A stretch of DNA of 64,000 bases from Mesorhizobium escarrei (GCF_935825525.1 NZ_CAKXZT010000013.1:18674-82673); one strand, 5' to 3'; shown: positions 16,770 through 26,096, numbered from the stretch's first letter. The notes: generated from the sequence alone by a model not told the origin. Made by a program: numbers and translations.

Positions 16770-17294
16770 TCACTTGCGCTGAATTTCCCGGCTGACCGTC
16801 CGCCGCCCTCGGCTTGCAAGGATGGCGGAAAGGGTGACCGGGCGAAAATCCCAGCTGTCGACGCCGGCGTCGTACTGGCGGGTGAGCGGACTCAGCCGGC
16901 CGTGGGAATGGCCATGCAGATCGATTGATTTCTTGCCGATCTGATTCCAGGTGCGAAAAGGATAGTGGCAAAGGATCAGCAACCTGCCGTCTATCGTCAG
17001 TTCCTTATAATGTTGTGTGCTGGCCCAACCCGCAGCCTCTATGGTCGCCGCGCCATCGTTGTTGCCGATAATCAGATGCTTCTCGCCATGAAGAGACGAC
17101 AGGAGCGATGCAACGAGTTCGGCCGATCCCTTCGCAAAGTCGCCGAGATGCCAGATCTCGTCAGCCGGGCTGACGGTTTCGTTCCAGAGCGAAATCAGCG
17201 CTCGATCGTGTTCGGCCAGCGAGCCGAATGGGCGGCGATCGATGCGCAGGATGCGAGGATCGCTGAAATGTGTGTCGGCCGTGAAATAGATCAT
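16770..17294 (-). CDS. Calcineurin-like metallophosphoesterase
   Basis: 174 residues. The dinuclear-metal motifs are in order: MIYFTADTHFSD (D-x-H), DEIWHLGDFAKG (GD), LIIGNNDG (GNxD, with N in place of the usual GNHD His), LLILCHYPF (H) and DLHGHSHGRLS (GHSH). The family includes phosphodiesterases and YfcE-like enzymes. The cytosolic substrate is unknown. It is a single gene between DUF3182 and the divergent DUF982 gene. Confidence 0.88.
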   Translation of the reverse strand: MIYFTADTHFSDPRILRIDRRPFGSLAEHDRALISLWNETVSPADEIWHLGDFAKGSAELVASLLSSLHGEKHLIIGNNDGAATIEAAGWASTQHYKELTIDGRLLILCHYPFRTWNQIGKKSIDLHGHSHGRLSPLTRQYDAGVDSWDFRPVTLSAILASRGRRTVSREIQRK

Positions 17295-17485
17295 GGTCGT
17301 TCACAGCCTTTGTGGCTGGCAGATCACCTTCGTGGCGGTCACCTGCATTACGCCAAACTGCGCGGGTGGGGGAGATGCCATCAACCTACCATGGACAGGA
17401 CAGCGGCAAGTCCGGCAACGATTAATATTTGAGGTGGCGAACAAGATCAGACGCGGCTAACATACTCCTCGCTTTGGAGAGTACC

Positions 17486-17740
17486 GTGCGCACGAGACGT
17501 TTCAGAAAGCCGATTGTCGTTCAACCCGGTCGGATCGATCGCGACAGGGTCGTTTTGTCTGTCTCCGACGCGGCTGAAGTGCTGCTGAGGGACTGGCCGA
17601 CGCCAACCTCCAAGACGCGACTGGCTGCAATGGCAGCCTGCCTTGCTGTTATCCGCGGCGAAAAGCCGCCAAGGGTCGCACGCCAGGCGTTCATCGTCGC
17701 CGCCAAGGACGCGAGGATCCTGCTCGGCGAACAAATCTAA
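17486..17740 (+). CDS. DUF982 domain-containing protein
   Basis: 84 residues from GTG 17486, which has GGAGAG 4 bases upstream; a TTG at 17429 would add 19 residues. The pattern KPIVVQPG, VLSVSDAAEVLLRDWP, and AACLAVIRGEKPPRVARQAFIVAAKDA matches the DUF982 family, small proteins found almost only in Rhizobiales, often as several paralogues. Function unknown. Confidence 0.8.
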   Translation: MRTRRFRKPIVVQPGRIDRDRVVLSVSDAAEVLLRDWPTPTSKTRLAAMAACLAVIRGEKPPRVARQAFIVAAKDARILLGEQI

Positions 17741-17812
17741 TTCCTCGACACAGTGATTTTGACAGATCGGCATCGGCAGCGAACGCCGATAATTCCCGTC
17801 AGTGGCGAATCG
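17741..17812. repeat. About 70-bp dispersed repeat, copy 1
   Basis: The stretch from TTCCTCGACACAGTGA to CAGTGGCGAATCG recurs in reverse orientation at 27016-27081, with a 5-base indel and a few changes. Each copy directly follows a stop codon (DUF982 here, the D-glutamate-cyclase-like gene there). Confidence 0.8.
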
Positions 17813-17972
17813 CCCTTCCGTGACATCAGCCGAAGAATGCAGCGGCTCAGGATAAATGCTGATCTGTAGTGATCCTTCGCGCGCCCCTCTGTCCCTCCGC
17901 CATTAAAGATTCTGCACCGTCGTGACGCTCTGATGTCACGGCCCGGATCGCCAGGCGCTGAAGCCTAGTTGC

Positions 17973-20519
17973 TCAGACAATCGCTCGATCCCAACCGCCA
18001 TAATGCTGGTCGCTGCGCGTGCCGCGCGGCAGGCTGAGCACGATCAGCGCCAGACCGATCGCAACGTCCGCCACGATCGCCTGGGGTTCACCGCCGGCAA
18101 GCACGAAGGGGGATACTGCGATCCAGGCACCAAGCACGACATTGAGGAAGCGCACCGGCCGCACCACTTCGGCCATGGCCGTGACTGCGACCATGATAAT
18201 GAGACAGCCGAGGACGTGATCGCTGAAGTAAAGCGGTGGCTGCGTGCCGAAGATCAATGGCGTCGTCATCAGCAAGGCGCCGAGCAGCGTGCTTGCTACC
18301 AGCGTCCACGGGAAGTTGACGCCGCCGGTGACAAATTCGTTCAGCACCTCGAAAATCGGGCGGTCGAGGTCAGCCCCAGGCGTCTGGTTCTCCGACAGCG
18401 CCGGTCCGCCCATCCAGAAGGTACGCCAGAACGGCTCGCCTGCCCTCGTGGCGCCCCAGAGATACTGGATCGTCGCCAGCACCTCATCGACCGAGTAAGG
18501 GATCAGCACCACAGTGACGGCGGCCTGGAGGATGCAGAGCGTGCAGAGCGCACCAATCAGCGGTGGCTGGATGATGATGAAGGACACGCTGACCACGCCG
18601 AGCGGAATGATCAGCAACCCGAAGAGGAGCACCATCCACGGCATGGTGCGCCAGCGCCGGCGGTCGCCGATCGCGCCGGCGAGGATATCGAGGCAATAGG
18701 CAAGCGCGCCGAGCCCGGCATCGGCGATCGGGAAACCCTTCGAGACCCATGACGTCACCACCGCCTCGCTGCCGTTGCGCACCGGCGCGCCGCCGGGGCC
18801 GAAGAACGGGTCCCACAGCCCATCCGCGTGGCCCATCTGGAAGGCGGCGAGATAGCGCGAGACGAACAGGCCGACGAAGGCCAGCGCCACGATCGGAATC
18901 CGCTGCGTGAAGGTCGATGGCGAATAGGTCCAGCCCAGCGGAATGTCGTCGTCGGCCGCCAGCGCGCGGCGGCTGATGCCAGGGGTCGGCGGGATCATCA
19001 CTGCAAAGGCGACGATCAGCATGCCGACGAGCGTGTCGATGGCATAGGCGGCGGCGCTGGTCGTCCAAAACAGCAACGGCGCCAGCATCACCCAAACTCC
19101 GAGCGACGCAGTGATCCACTGCACCCAACGCCAGCGTCGGGACATGCCCATCAACGCAAAGACCGTCACCAGCAGGCCGGAAACGATCTCGCTGACGCCG
19201 AGGCCTGCGTTGCGCACTTGCGGCTCCGCGACAGCGTGCCCCAGAGCGGGAGGTATCGCGGCTGTGACGGGATCGAACAGGCCAACTGTCATTGGCGAGG
19301 TGACCAGCCACAGTCCAAGCGCAGCGTTGGTCATCGGCGCCCAGAGCGTCTTGGACAGATGCCGTTTTATCGCGGCTTCGACGTCTTCCTTGCTTCGTTC
19401 GAGCGGTCCCTTGAGGCGCCTTTCGGCCTGTTCGATTTCGGGGTCCGAAGCCGCGACAACCGGCGGATCGAGCTTGTTGGCCGCATACCAGTCCGTGGGG
19501 TCCTGCTTCAGCCGGCGGATCATCTCCGGCAATGTGTCCAGCAGATTGTGTCTGGGCGCCCAGCCCAGCAGAGTTTTGGCCCGCGAGACGTCGATCTCGT
19601 AATGATCGTCCGAGTTCTCGATCATCCACGGTTTGATGTCGGTGTCCTGATCGAGCACCTCCGTCTGCACCCAGGCGCCCAGCTTCGTCAGCTGCTTCGG
19701 CAGCGCCAAGGTGCGCCAGTCCTCGCCATGGATAAGCCGGCCGATACGCTTCTGCATCTCCTCGTATGACGGTGTGTCTTCTTCGCCGATCAGAAGCACG
19801 GTCTCGGCCGGAAGTTCGGCGCGCCGGTCGACGGTGCGCACCACCGCATCGACGAGATCGTCCTTGTGCAGATAGGGCTGGCCGGCGGTGATATCGCCGG
19901 CGAACAAATAGGCGGTCGGCAAGCGCTCGAAGATCCGGGCGATCTGCTGGGCAATGAAGGCCGCCCGGCAGTCTTCGTCATAGACGCCGGCGAGCCGCAG
20001 GATCACCGTCTTAATCTGGCCGCGCTCTCTCGAAATCAGCGCCTCGGTTTCGGCTTTCGATTTTGGGTAGGCCCAAGCCGGGTCAAGCGGCGAGTCCTCA
20101 TTGATTTTCGCGCCCTTCCCCGGGCTTGGCGCATGGACGAGAAGCGTGCTGGAGAACACGAACTGTTCGGTCTCGACCGCGGTCAGCGCCTTCAGGAGCC
20201 GGCGCGTGCCCTGCACGGTGACGGCGTCATATTTCGGGTTGTCCTCGCCGGTCGTGTCATAATAGGCGGCAAGATGGACGACCGAAGCGATGCGACCGCC
20301 GTTGCGCTCCCGTGCCGCCTGCACAGCCCTGCTCACGCCCTCATCGGAGGTGAGATCGATCTCGATCGTCTCCATGCCGGCGGGGGCATGCTTCGGTTTT
20401 GCGACGTCGAGGCCGATGACGCGATAGCGGTTAATCAAGCCTCGCGCGATCGCCTGCCCCAGGAAGCCGCTGCTGCCGGTGATAAGAACCGTCGGAAGGG
20501 TCGTGCCGTTACTCGCCAC
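17973..20519 (-). CDS. NAD-dependent epimerase/dehydratase fused to SPW repeats and a VKOR-like membrane domain
   Basis: 848 residues. Residues 10-330 form an atypical SDR: VLITGSSGFLGQAIA (NAD-binding), VVHLAAYYDTTG and the catalytic YPKSKAE. Residues about 385-500 and 720-840 are membrane segments of SPW type (WVQWITASLGVWVMLAPLLF). Residues about 540-700 hold a VKOR-like helical bundle with the redox pair CTLC near residue 656 in LIGALCTLCILQAAVTV. VKOR domains pass electrons between quinones and thiols. The soluble dehydratase probably faces the cytosol. I found no clear EcfG promoter upstream. The fused architecture suggests a link between a redox switch and an NAD-dependent sugar or lipid reaction, but the substrate is not known. 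Confidence 0.8.
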   Translation of the reverse strand: MASNGTTLPTVLITGSSGFLGQAIARGLINRYRVIGLDVAKPKHAPAGMETIEIDLTSDEGVSRAVQAARERNGGRIASVVHLAAYYDTTGEDNPKYDAVTVQGTRRLLKALTAVETEQFVFSSTLLVHAPSPGKGAKINEDSPLDPAWAYPKSKAETEALISRERGQIKTVILRLAGVYDEDCRAAFIAQQIARIFERLPTAYLFAGDITAGQPYLHKDDLVDAVVRTVDRRAELPAETVLLIGEEDTPSYEEMQKRIGRLIHGEDWRTLALPKQLTKLGAWVQTEVLDQDTDIKPWMIENSDDHYEIDVSRAKTLLGWAPRHNLLDTLPEMIRRLKQDPTDWYAANKLDPPVVAASDPEIEQAERRLKGPLERSKEDVEAAIKRHLSKTLWAPMTNAALGLWLVTSPMTVGLFDPVTAAIPPALGHAVAEPQVRNAGLGVSEIVSGLLVTVFALMGMSRRWRWVQWITASLGVWVMLAPLLFWTTSAAAYAIDTLVGMLIVAFAVMIPPTPGISRRALAADDDIPLGWTYSPSTFTQRIPIVALAFVGLFVSRYLAAFQMGHADGLWDPFFGPGGAPVRNGSEAVVTSWVSKGFPIADAGLGALAYCLDILAGAIGDRRRWRTMPWMVLLFGLLIIPLGVVSVSFIIIQPPLIGALCTLCILQAAVTVVLIPYSVDEVLATIQYLWGATRAGEPFWRTFWMGGPALSENQTPGADLDRPIFEVLNEFVTGGVNFPWTLVASTLLGALLMTTPLIFGTQPPLYFSDHVLGCLIIMVAVTAMAEVVRPVRFLNVVLGAWIAVSPFVLAGGEPQAIVADVAIGLALIVLSLPRGTRSDQHYGGWDRAIV

Positions 20520-20872
20520 AGCTCAGGCCTGTTCGCCAGGCCGTCTGGACTTCAACCGGGCAAGCTGCCGGTCACGGTTAGCCGCAGTCCCATTCAGCCG
20601 GATGTGGGCGATCTGCAATGTCTTATCGAAGGTCATCATTGCCTCAAAGAGAAGTAAGCGCCTCGCGCCCCGCCCAGTGAGTTAACACCGGCATGCCAAA
20701 AATGTTTCCGGAGTCAGAATGTTTCCGGGGCCCGAATAGAAATTGCTGCTGGAGCCATTTGTTCCAGGCATCCTTTCGCAACCAGCCGGCGTCATGGAGT
20801 GGCGTCGTGGCCCCGGCCACTCCGCAGCGAAGCGAACCTGGTGCAGCGTCGCACTCATCGGGCTCGCGATTT
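20520..20872. other. Non-coding stretch with short direct and inverted repeats
   Basis: No gene supported. Two direct copies of ATGTTTCCGG lie at about 20702-20730, and a 7-bp inverted repeat GGAGTGG...CCACTCC lies near 20796-20823. The repeated GTTTCCGG words could be the end of a lost insertion sequence, but no transposase remnant is visible. Confidence 0.35.
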
Positions 20873-21166
20873 TCAGCTGGCGCCTCTTGTGGACGGCTTG
20901 TCAGTGTTCCATTCCGCCTTGCGTGCCCGCGCTTCCTCGAAGATCAGCTTGAACTCCCGCATCATCGCGCTCTCAATGGCGAACGCGCTGCCTGGCAGGG
21001 CGCCGGGGTCTTCCTGATTGTTCTGGAATTGAAAACGGGCCTCCAGCTCGGCCCATATTCGCTCGGCAGCGGCGTCGAGGCCGGCAAGCAGCGCGACGAC
21101 CAGCGCCAGAGTCTCGCGCTGGGCATTGAGCCGCCCCTCGATCTCTTCATTCGTCAACTTGGACAT
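20873..21166 (-). CDS. Hypothetical helical protein, EcfG-controlled
   Basis: 97 residues from ATG 21166 (GGAAGCGG upstream). An ATG at 21199 is rejected as start because it overlaps the promoter. The product is a charged helical protein (EIEGRLNAQRETLALVVALL, then ARFQFQNNQEDPGALPGSAF) without a membrane segment. I do not recognise a domain. An exact EcfG promoter places it in the general stress regulon. Confidence 0.7.
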   Translation of the reverse strand: MSKLTNEEIEGRLNAQRETLALVVALLAGLDAAAERIWAELEARFQFQNNQEDPGALPGSAFAIESAMMREFKLIFEEARARKAEWNTDKPSTRGAS

Positions 21167-21191
21167 GTGGACCGCTTCCAGTTTCAGGCGA

Positions 21192-21216
21192 AACGGCAAA
21201 ATCGCGTCCTTGTTCC
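21192..21216 (-). promoter_or_regulatory. EcfG-type promoter for the 20.9 kb gene
   Basis: On the minus strand GGAAC (21216-21212), a 16-base spacer and CGTT (21195-21192): an exact match. It decides the start of the downstream gene, at 21166 rather than 21199. Confidence 0.75.
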
Positions 21217-21247
21217 GGAATTCAGCTCGTCGGCTCGCCGAGAGAGC

Positions 21248-22558
21248 CTACTCCTCCCTGAAAGCTCGCTGGATCTGATCCGCCAAAGGTTTCACGAGAT
21301 AGGACAGCATGGTGCGGTTGCCGGTCGAAAAGAACACCTCGACAGGCATGCCTGGCGCCAGGGCCACGCCCTTGAGCCGGCTAAGCTCTGTGCGCGGCAA
21401 AACAACATGCACCGTGTAAAAGCCGGTGCCGGTTTTCTCATCGACATTGAGATCGGCGGAAATCTTGCTGACGGCACCATTCAGTTCCGGCGTCGTTTGC
21501 TGGTTGAATGCCGACAGCCGCAGGGTCGCGCCTTGTCCTGGCGTCAATTGATCGATGTCTTGCGGAGCCACACGCGCCTCGACGGTCAGGTCGTCAGTCA
21601 CCGGGACAATCAGCATGATGAGCTCGCCCGGAGAAATGACGCCACCGACCGTGTGCACGCCAAGCTGATGAACGACACCGTTCTGCGGACTGCGTATATC
21701 GATGCGTTTGAGCTGATCTTCGGCCGAAACCTTGCGCTCGACGGATTCGGAGATCTTTGCCTGGACGTCACGCAGTTCGCTCGCCACTTCGCTGCGCAAA
21801 TCCTGGTCGATCTGGATGATCTGCAAACGGATTTCGGAGGTACGACCCTTTGATTGCGCAATTGCCGCAGTCAGTTGCCCGTGCTCGCCCTTAAGCCGCA
21901 CGGCATCGCGTTCAAGCGTAGTTATGCGATCGATTGAAACCAGCTTGCGTTGCCACAGGCTACGCATGCCTTCGAGCTCAAAGCCGATCAACTTGATTTC
22001 CTGGCTCTTGGCATCTCTTTGCTCGGTCAAGCCGGAAACTTCTTCGGCAAGCTGCGCAATGCGCTCTGCCAACTGAGCCTTCTGACCGGAGCGCGCCTGT
22101 CGGCGAAATTCGAACAGAGATTGCTCGCCGGCCATCGCCCGACCAATCTCGCGGGCATCCTGGCGTGATACAAGTGAAGCTGGAAAGCTGATGCTTGCTT
22201 TGCCGTCGCGTTCGGCCTCAAGGCGAGCCAGGCGCGCCTCGAATTCGTCCAGGCTCTTGGTGACGATCGCCAGATTGGCCCGGGTGATGGTCTCATCGAG
22301 GCGGATCAAAACCTGGCCCGCCTTTACCGCATCGCCTTCTCGAACGAGGATTTGACCGACCACGCCGCCGGTTGGATGCTGCACTTTCTTGACGCTGGAA
22401 TCGACGACCAATTTTCCCGAAGCGATGACGGCTCCGGAAAGTTCGGTGACGGCGGCCAAACTCCCCGCCCCGCCAACCAGCAGGATGCAGGTCGCGACAC
22501 CGCCAAGCAGATAGCGTCGAATAATGCGATCGGCTGCGAATATCGTGCGTTGCGCCAT
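21248..22558 (-). CDS. HlyD-family type I secretion periplasmic adaptor (PrsE-like)
   Basis: 436 residues. One N-terminal membrane helix (LLGGVATCILLVGGAGSLAA, residues 15-34) anchors it in the inner membrane; a biotinyl-lipoyl-like motif follows (KVQHPTGGVVGQILVREGD), then a long coiled coil (about residues 85-260) and a beta-barrel domain (GVVHQLGVHTVGGVISPGE). It bridges the ABC exporter to a TolC-type outer-membrane channel. Its start overlaps the exporter's stop, so the two are coupled. The nearby RTX/GH16 gene is the probable substrate. No tolC gene is in the window. Confidence 0.9.
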   Translation of the reverse strand: MAQRTIFAADRIIRRYLLGGVATCILLVGGAGSLAAVTELSGAVIASGKLVVDSSVKKVQHPTGGVVGQILVREGDAVKAGQVLIRLDETITRANLAIVTKSLDEFEARLARLEAERDGKASISFPASLVSRQDAREIGRAMAGEQSLFEFRRQARSGQKAQLAERIAQLAEEVSGLTEQRDAKSQEIKLIGFELEGMRSLWQRKLVSIDRITTLERDAVRLKGEHGQLTAAIAQSKGRTSEIRLQIIQIDQDLRSEVASELRDVQAKISESVERKVSAEDQLKRIDIRSPQNGVVHQLGVHTVGGVISPGELIMLIVPVTDDLTVEARVAPQDIDQLTPGQGATLRLSAFNQQTTPELNGAVSKISADLNVDEKTGTGFYTVHVVLPRTELSRLKGVALAPGMPVEVFFSTGNRTMLSYLVKPLADQIQRAFREE

Positions 22559-24312
22559 CAGGATGCCGACTCCTCAAGCCCTGAAACGACCTTCAGGGGA
22601 ACGCCTGCTGGGCGGGTGATCTTGCTCAAGATCTCATTCCTCGGACCAAAGGCCTGGATACGGCCGTTCGCCATCACAAGAACCTGATCCAGGCTGGCAA
22701 GCGCGCTTGGCCGATGTGCGACCACGATGGCAATACCGCCTCGAGCGCGAACAGTTTGAATCGCCACCGTCAACGCGGCCTCGCCTTCCGCATCGAGGTT
22801 GGAGTTAGGCTCGTCGAGGATGACGAGGAACGGATCGCCATAGAGCGCCCGGGCAAGCGCCACCCGCTGTCTCTGGCCGGCCGAAAGCGCCGACCCGGCC
22901 TCGCCGATGCGCGTCTCGTAGCCTTCCGGCAGGTGGATGATGAGATCATGAACGCCGGCCGCGCGCGCAGCCGCCAGTATCTTGTCCGACGGCGCTTGCG
23001 GTTCGAAGCGCGCGATATTCTCGGCAATGGTGCCGTCGAACAGTTGGACATCCTGCGGCAGATAGCCGACATGGCTGCCCAGCTCTTCCGGCGACCACTG
23101 GTCGAGCGTTGCGCCATCCAGCCTGACGGTTCCGCGGATTGGGAGCCATATGCCGGCAATTGCCCGAACCAGCGATGATTTTCCCGAAGCGCTTGGTCCG
23201 ACGATCCCGAGGCCGACGCCCTTTTCCAGTGCAAAGGTGGCGTCCTGCACGACCACACGGTGCTCCCCCGGCGGTGTGACACTGATACTTTCGACCGAAA
23301 GAGCAGATCTCGGCGCAGGCAGCGAGACACTTATCGCAGTTTCGGGAAGCAGGGCCAAAAGCTGGGTCAGCCGGGTCCAGGCCTGGCGGGCGGTGACGAA
23401 GCCCTTCCAGTGGGCGATAGCCAGTTCGATCGGTGCGAGCGCCCGGCTCATCATGATCGAACTGGCGATCATGATGCCGCCGGTCGCCTCCTGATGAATG
23501 ACCAGATACGCGCCGATCGCCAATATGCCCGACTGCAGCATCATGCGCAGGATCTTCGCGATCGTTGCGAGCGTCCCGGCAAGGTCGCTGGCCGTTGCGT
23601 TGGTGTTTAGATAATCGGCGTTGACGCTGGACCAGCGCTCGGCAATGCGCGAGCCAAAGCCCATGGCCTGCAGAACCTCGACATTGCGGCGCGTCGCTTC
23701 GGCAAGTGTATTGCGCGCTGCCGCTTGACTGTTTGCCTTTCTGGCGGGCTCTCTCGTGCGAATTTCGGCAAGCAATGCCAGGCTGAAGAGAATGACCACG
23801 CCGGCCAGCGCCGTCATGCCGATCCAGAAATGGAACAGGAAGCAGATTGCGAGGTAGAGCGGCATCCACGGCAGGTCAAAAAGCGCGGTCGGACCGGCGC
23901 TCGACATGAACGATCGCACCTGGTCAAGATCGCGCAAGGATTGAAGGCCGTCGCCTGCGAGCTTGGTGCGCAGCGGCAAACGCATGAGGGCGGCATAGAC
24001 CTGTCCGCTCAAGCGCGCGTCCAGCGCCATTCCGATGCGCACCAGCAAACGCGACCGGATGAGTTCAAGAACGCCCTGAAAGACGAAAAGCGTGCCGGCA
24101 AACACGGCGAGCCCGACGAGCGTCGGCACGCTGCGGCCAGGTATGACGCGATCGTAGACCTGCAGCATGAAAAACGAGCCGGTCAGCGCCAGAACATTGA
24201 CGACGCCGCTCATCAATGCAATTCCCGCCAACGCTCGCCGAAACGCGGCCAAAACCGCCGCAAGTGTCGTCCGCGGCGGTTCAGGTGGAATGGGATGCGA
24301 CATCGCCTTCAC
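22558..24312 (-). CDS. Type I secretion ABC exporter (PrsD/PrtD-like permease-ATPase)
   Basis: 584 residues. Membrane helices lie at about 30-55, 65-85, 145-185 and 255-285. The nucleotide-binding domain has Walker A GPSASGKSS, the Q-loop in YLPQDVQLFDGTIAENIARF, the signature LSAGQRQRVALARALYG and Walker B FLVILDEPNSNLD. It matches the PrtD/PrsD branch of RTX exporters. GTG 24312 is the longest start; ATG 24303 is equally possible. It lies about 90 bases downstream of the RTX/GH16 gene on the same strand, probably in one operon. Confidence 0.92.
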   Translation of the reverse strand: MKAMSHPIPPEPPRTTLAAVLAAFRRALAGIALMSGVVNVLALTGSFFMLQVYDRVIPGRSVPTLVGLAVFAGTLFVFQGVLELIRSRLLVRIGMALDARLSGQVYAALMRLPLRTKLAGDGLQSLRDLDQVRSFMSSAGPTALFDLPWMPLYLAICFLFHFWIGMTALAGVVILFSLALLAEIRTREPARKANSQAAARNTLAEATRRNVEVLQAMGFGSRIAERWSSVNADYLNTNATASDLAGTLATIAKILRMMLQSGILAIGAYLVIHQEATGGIMIASSIMMSRALAPIELAIAHWKGFVTARQAWTRLTQLLALLPETAISVSLPAPRSALSVESISVTPPGEHRVVVQDATFALEKGVGLGIVGPSASGKSSLVRAIAGIWLPIRGTVRLDGATLDQWSPEELGSHVGYLPQDVQLFDGTIAENIARFEPQAPSDKILAAARAAGVHDLIIHLPEGYETRIGEAGSALSAGQRQRVALARALYGDPFLVILDEPNSNLDAEGEAALTVAIQTVRARGGIAIVVAHRPSALASLDQVLVMANGRIQAFGPRNEILSKITRPAGVPLKVVSGLEESAS

Positions 24313-24403
24313 ATCAGTTCCAGTTCGGTCTCACGCGGCAATAACCGCGCCCGAAATCAGGCCTGATGACGAACGTGTCGGAGCCGAGCCCATCTGTCAA
24401 ATG

Positions 24404-25795
24404 TTAGATAATCCAATCTTGCAACGCATAGGCATGGATGTAGTCGATTTGCATTTCCGCAGGCGTCGCAAGCCCGTCGGCGGGCGCTCCCGCTTGGCCA
24501 CCAATCCCCATATTCACCAGCATATACATCGGGTCATGCATGTCGGCAGGCGTTGCGGCACGAGCGACTTCGACGTCGTCGAAATACCAGACGAGTTCGT
24601 CTTCTGTCCAAAGCACGCCATATGTGTGGAACCCTTTGGTATCCGAGGCGTAGGCCGTCGAGCCTACTGTTGTATGAGTTCCCGTCGCGTTCGAGTGGCC
24701 TGTCAAGATGAGCTTGTTCGGATCCTGACCGAACATCTCTATGACGTCCAGTTCCGGTGGCCAGGAGCCGTCCTCCGGGAGAAGCCAGAAGGCCGGCCAT
24801 GCACCTTGTGTTTCGGGCATATCGGCCCGAATTTCAAAATAGCCGTAGGTCTGCGCGAAGGATTCGTAGGTCGTCAGCAATCCTGACGTGTATTGGTAGT
24901 TATTTATGTAGGGACGGATCGCCTCAGGAGCCCGGGCGGCGGTAATGGTGAGAACGCCGTCGTCAATGCTGAACGGATTGACGGAACGTGTCGGGGCGTA
25001 GTCGGTATCGATGTACCATTGAAGATCGTTGTTGCTCGTGAGCGTGCTGCCGTTCGCGGCCCCCCACCAGTAGTTCGAGTCCCAGGTGCCGCTCGAGCCG
25101 TTCCACAGGTCCAGCGTGTCGAATTCGTCCGAGAAGGTGAGTTCCAGAGCCGACCTGTCAACGGCCAGCTTGAACTGGCTTGCGGTGAACTCGCCGATGG
25201 TCTTGTTGGCGAAGACGAGAAACTCGCCGTCGGACAGATTGAGGCGGACGTTGGCTCCCGACTGGACCATGTCGGCACGCACCTCCTCGAAGGAGGTGAA
25301 GCCGTAGCTGCCGACGCGAACCGTATCCGTCGCGCCAAGGTCCAGGATCAGATCACTGCCATTGCCGGGGTTGACGACGAAAATGTCCGCCCCGGATCCG
25401 CCCTTGAGCACGTCATCGCCCTGTAAGCCGTCGAGCGTCTGTTGGCCGGAGCCACCGGTAACGATGTTGTTCAGCTCGTTTCCGAAAGCATAGCGTTTGT
25501 CGCCCGTGACCGTCAGATTCTCGAAATTGGCTGGGAGCTTGTAGCTCATCCAGGTCGAGATGGTGTCCACCCCTTCGCCGGACAGCTCGACCGCCTTGTT
25601 TTTCGCGGCATACAGATAATAGATGTCGTCGCCCTTGCCGCCACGCATTGTGACGGTGACGTTAGCGTCCCCATACATCGAGTCGTTGTATGTGCTGCCA
25701 TAAAGTGTCGGGCCGGAATTGGTCGCCGAATACCACTTTACGGAGGAGCCGCTGTAGGGAAGTGGAACGCCCTTGGCGTTCAGAACCGTGGCCAT
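24404..25795 (-). CDS. RTX-containing GH16 glycanase (ExsH-like)
   Basis: 463 residues from ATG 25795. The N-terminal 220 residues contain RTX-like Ca-binding nonapeptides (GGKGDDIYYL; GLQGDDVLKGGSGADIFVV). The C-terminal 240 residues are a GH16 lichenase-type jelly roll with the catalytic motif ELDVIEMFG (E-x-D-x-x-E) and TYGVLWTEDELVWYFDD. S. meliloti ExsH, a succinoglycan depolymerase exported by PrsDE, has the same combination, so this probably trims a secreted polysaccharide or plant beta-glucan. There is no Sec signal. Export by the adjacent type I pair is likely. Confidence 0.87.
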   Translation of the reverse strand: MATVLNAKGVPLPYSGSSVKWYSATNSGPTLYGSTYNDSMYGDANVTVTMRGGKGDDIYYLYAAKNKAVELSGEGVDTISTWMSYKLPANFENLTVTGDKRYAFGNELNNIVTGGSGQQTLDGLQGDDVLKGGSGADIFVVNPGNGSDLILDLGATDTVRVGSYGFTSFEEVRADMVQSGANVRLNLSDGEFLVFANKTIGEFTASQFKLAVDRSALELTFSDEFDTLDLWNGSSGTWDSNYWWGAANGSTLTSNNDLQWYIDTDYAPTRSVNPFSIDDGVLTITAARAPEAIRPYINNYQYTSGLLTTYESFAQTYGYFEIRADMPETQGAWPAFWLLPEDGSWPPELDVIEMFGQDPNKLILTGHSNATGTHTTVGSTAYASDTKGFHTYGVLWTEDELVWYFDDVEVARAATPADMHDPMYMLVNMGIGGQAGAPADGLATPAEMQIDYIHAYALQDWII

Positions 25796-25936
25796 CGCGG
25801 TCTTTTCTCCTTTGTCTCGCTGGATAGCAGCCCTAACATCTATCAAGGGTAAAAGGAGCCATCACGTCTTGGTTTTCGACTTAGGAGAGTTAGCAAAAGC
25901 TTAACACGTTTTGCCGGCCCGAAGCCAGATGAGCTG

Positions 25937-26026
25937 CTAATAGACCTTGAACGCGCCCGCGTCGGCGCGTGCATCCACATCGGTGATCAGCATGTGCCTC
26001 GGCGAAAGCATGATGCTTGCAATCAT
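25937..26026 (-). pseudogene. 3'-end fragment of a D-glutamate-cyclase-family gene
   Basis: The minus strand encodes a tail ending SPRHMLITDVDARADAG and AFKVY-stop, nearly identical to the last 20 residues of the intact gene at 27083-27904. Upstream similarity decays within about 10 more codons and an in-frame TAA follows. About 90% of the gene is missing. Confidence 0.75.
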
Positions 26027-26096
26027 CCGGTTCTGCTCACGTTAGCTGACACGCTGCCTTTGTCTTTTTGATGCGATTCCTGCTCGGAGCCACTTT

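Noticed and set aside
20700..20735. Repeated ATGTTTCCGG words as the end of an insertion sequence
   Set aside because: No transposase remnant, no second end and no target duplication can be seen.
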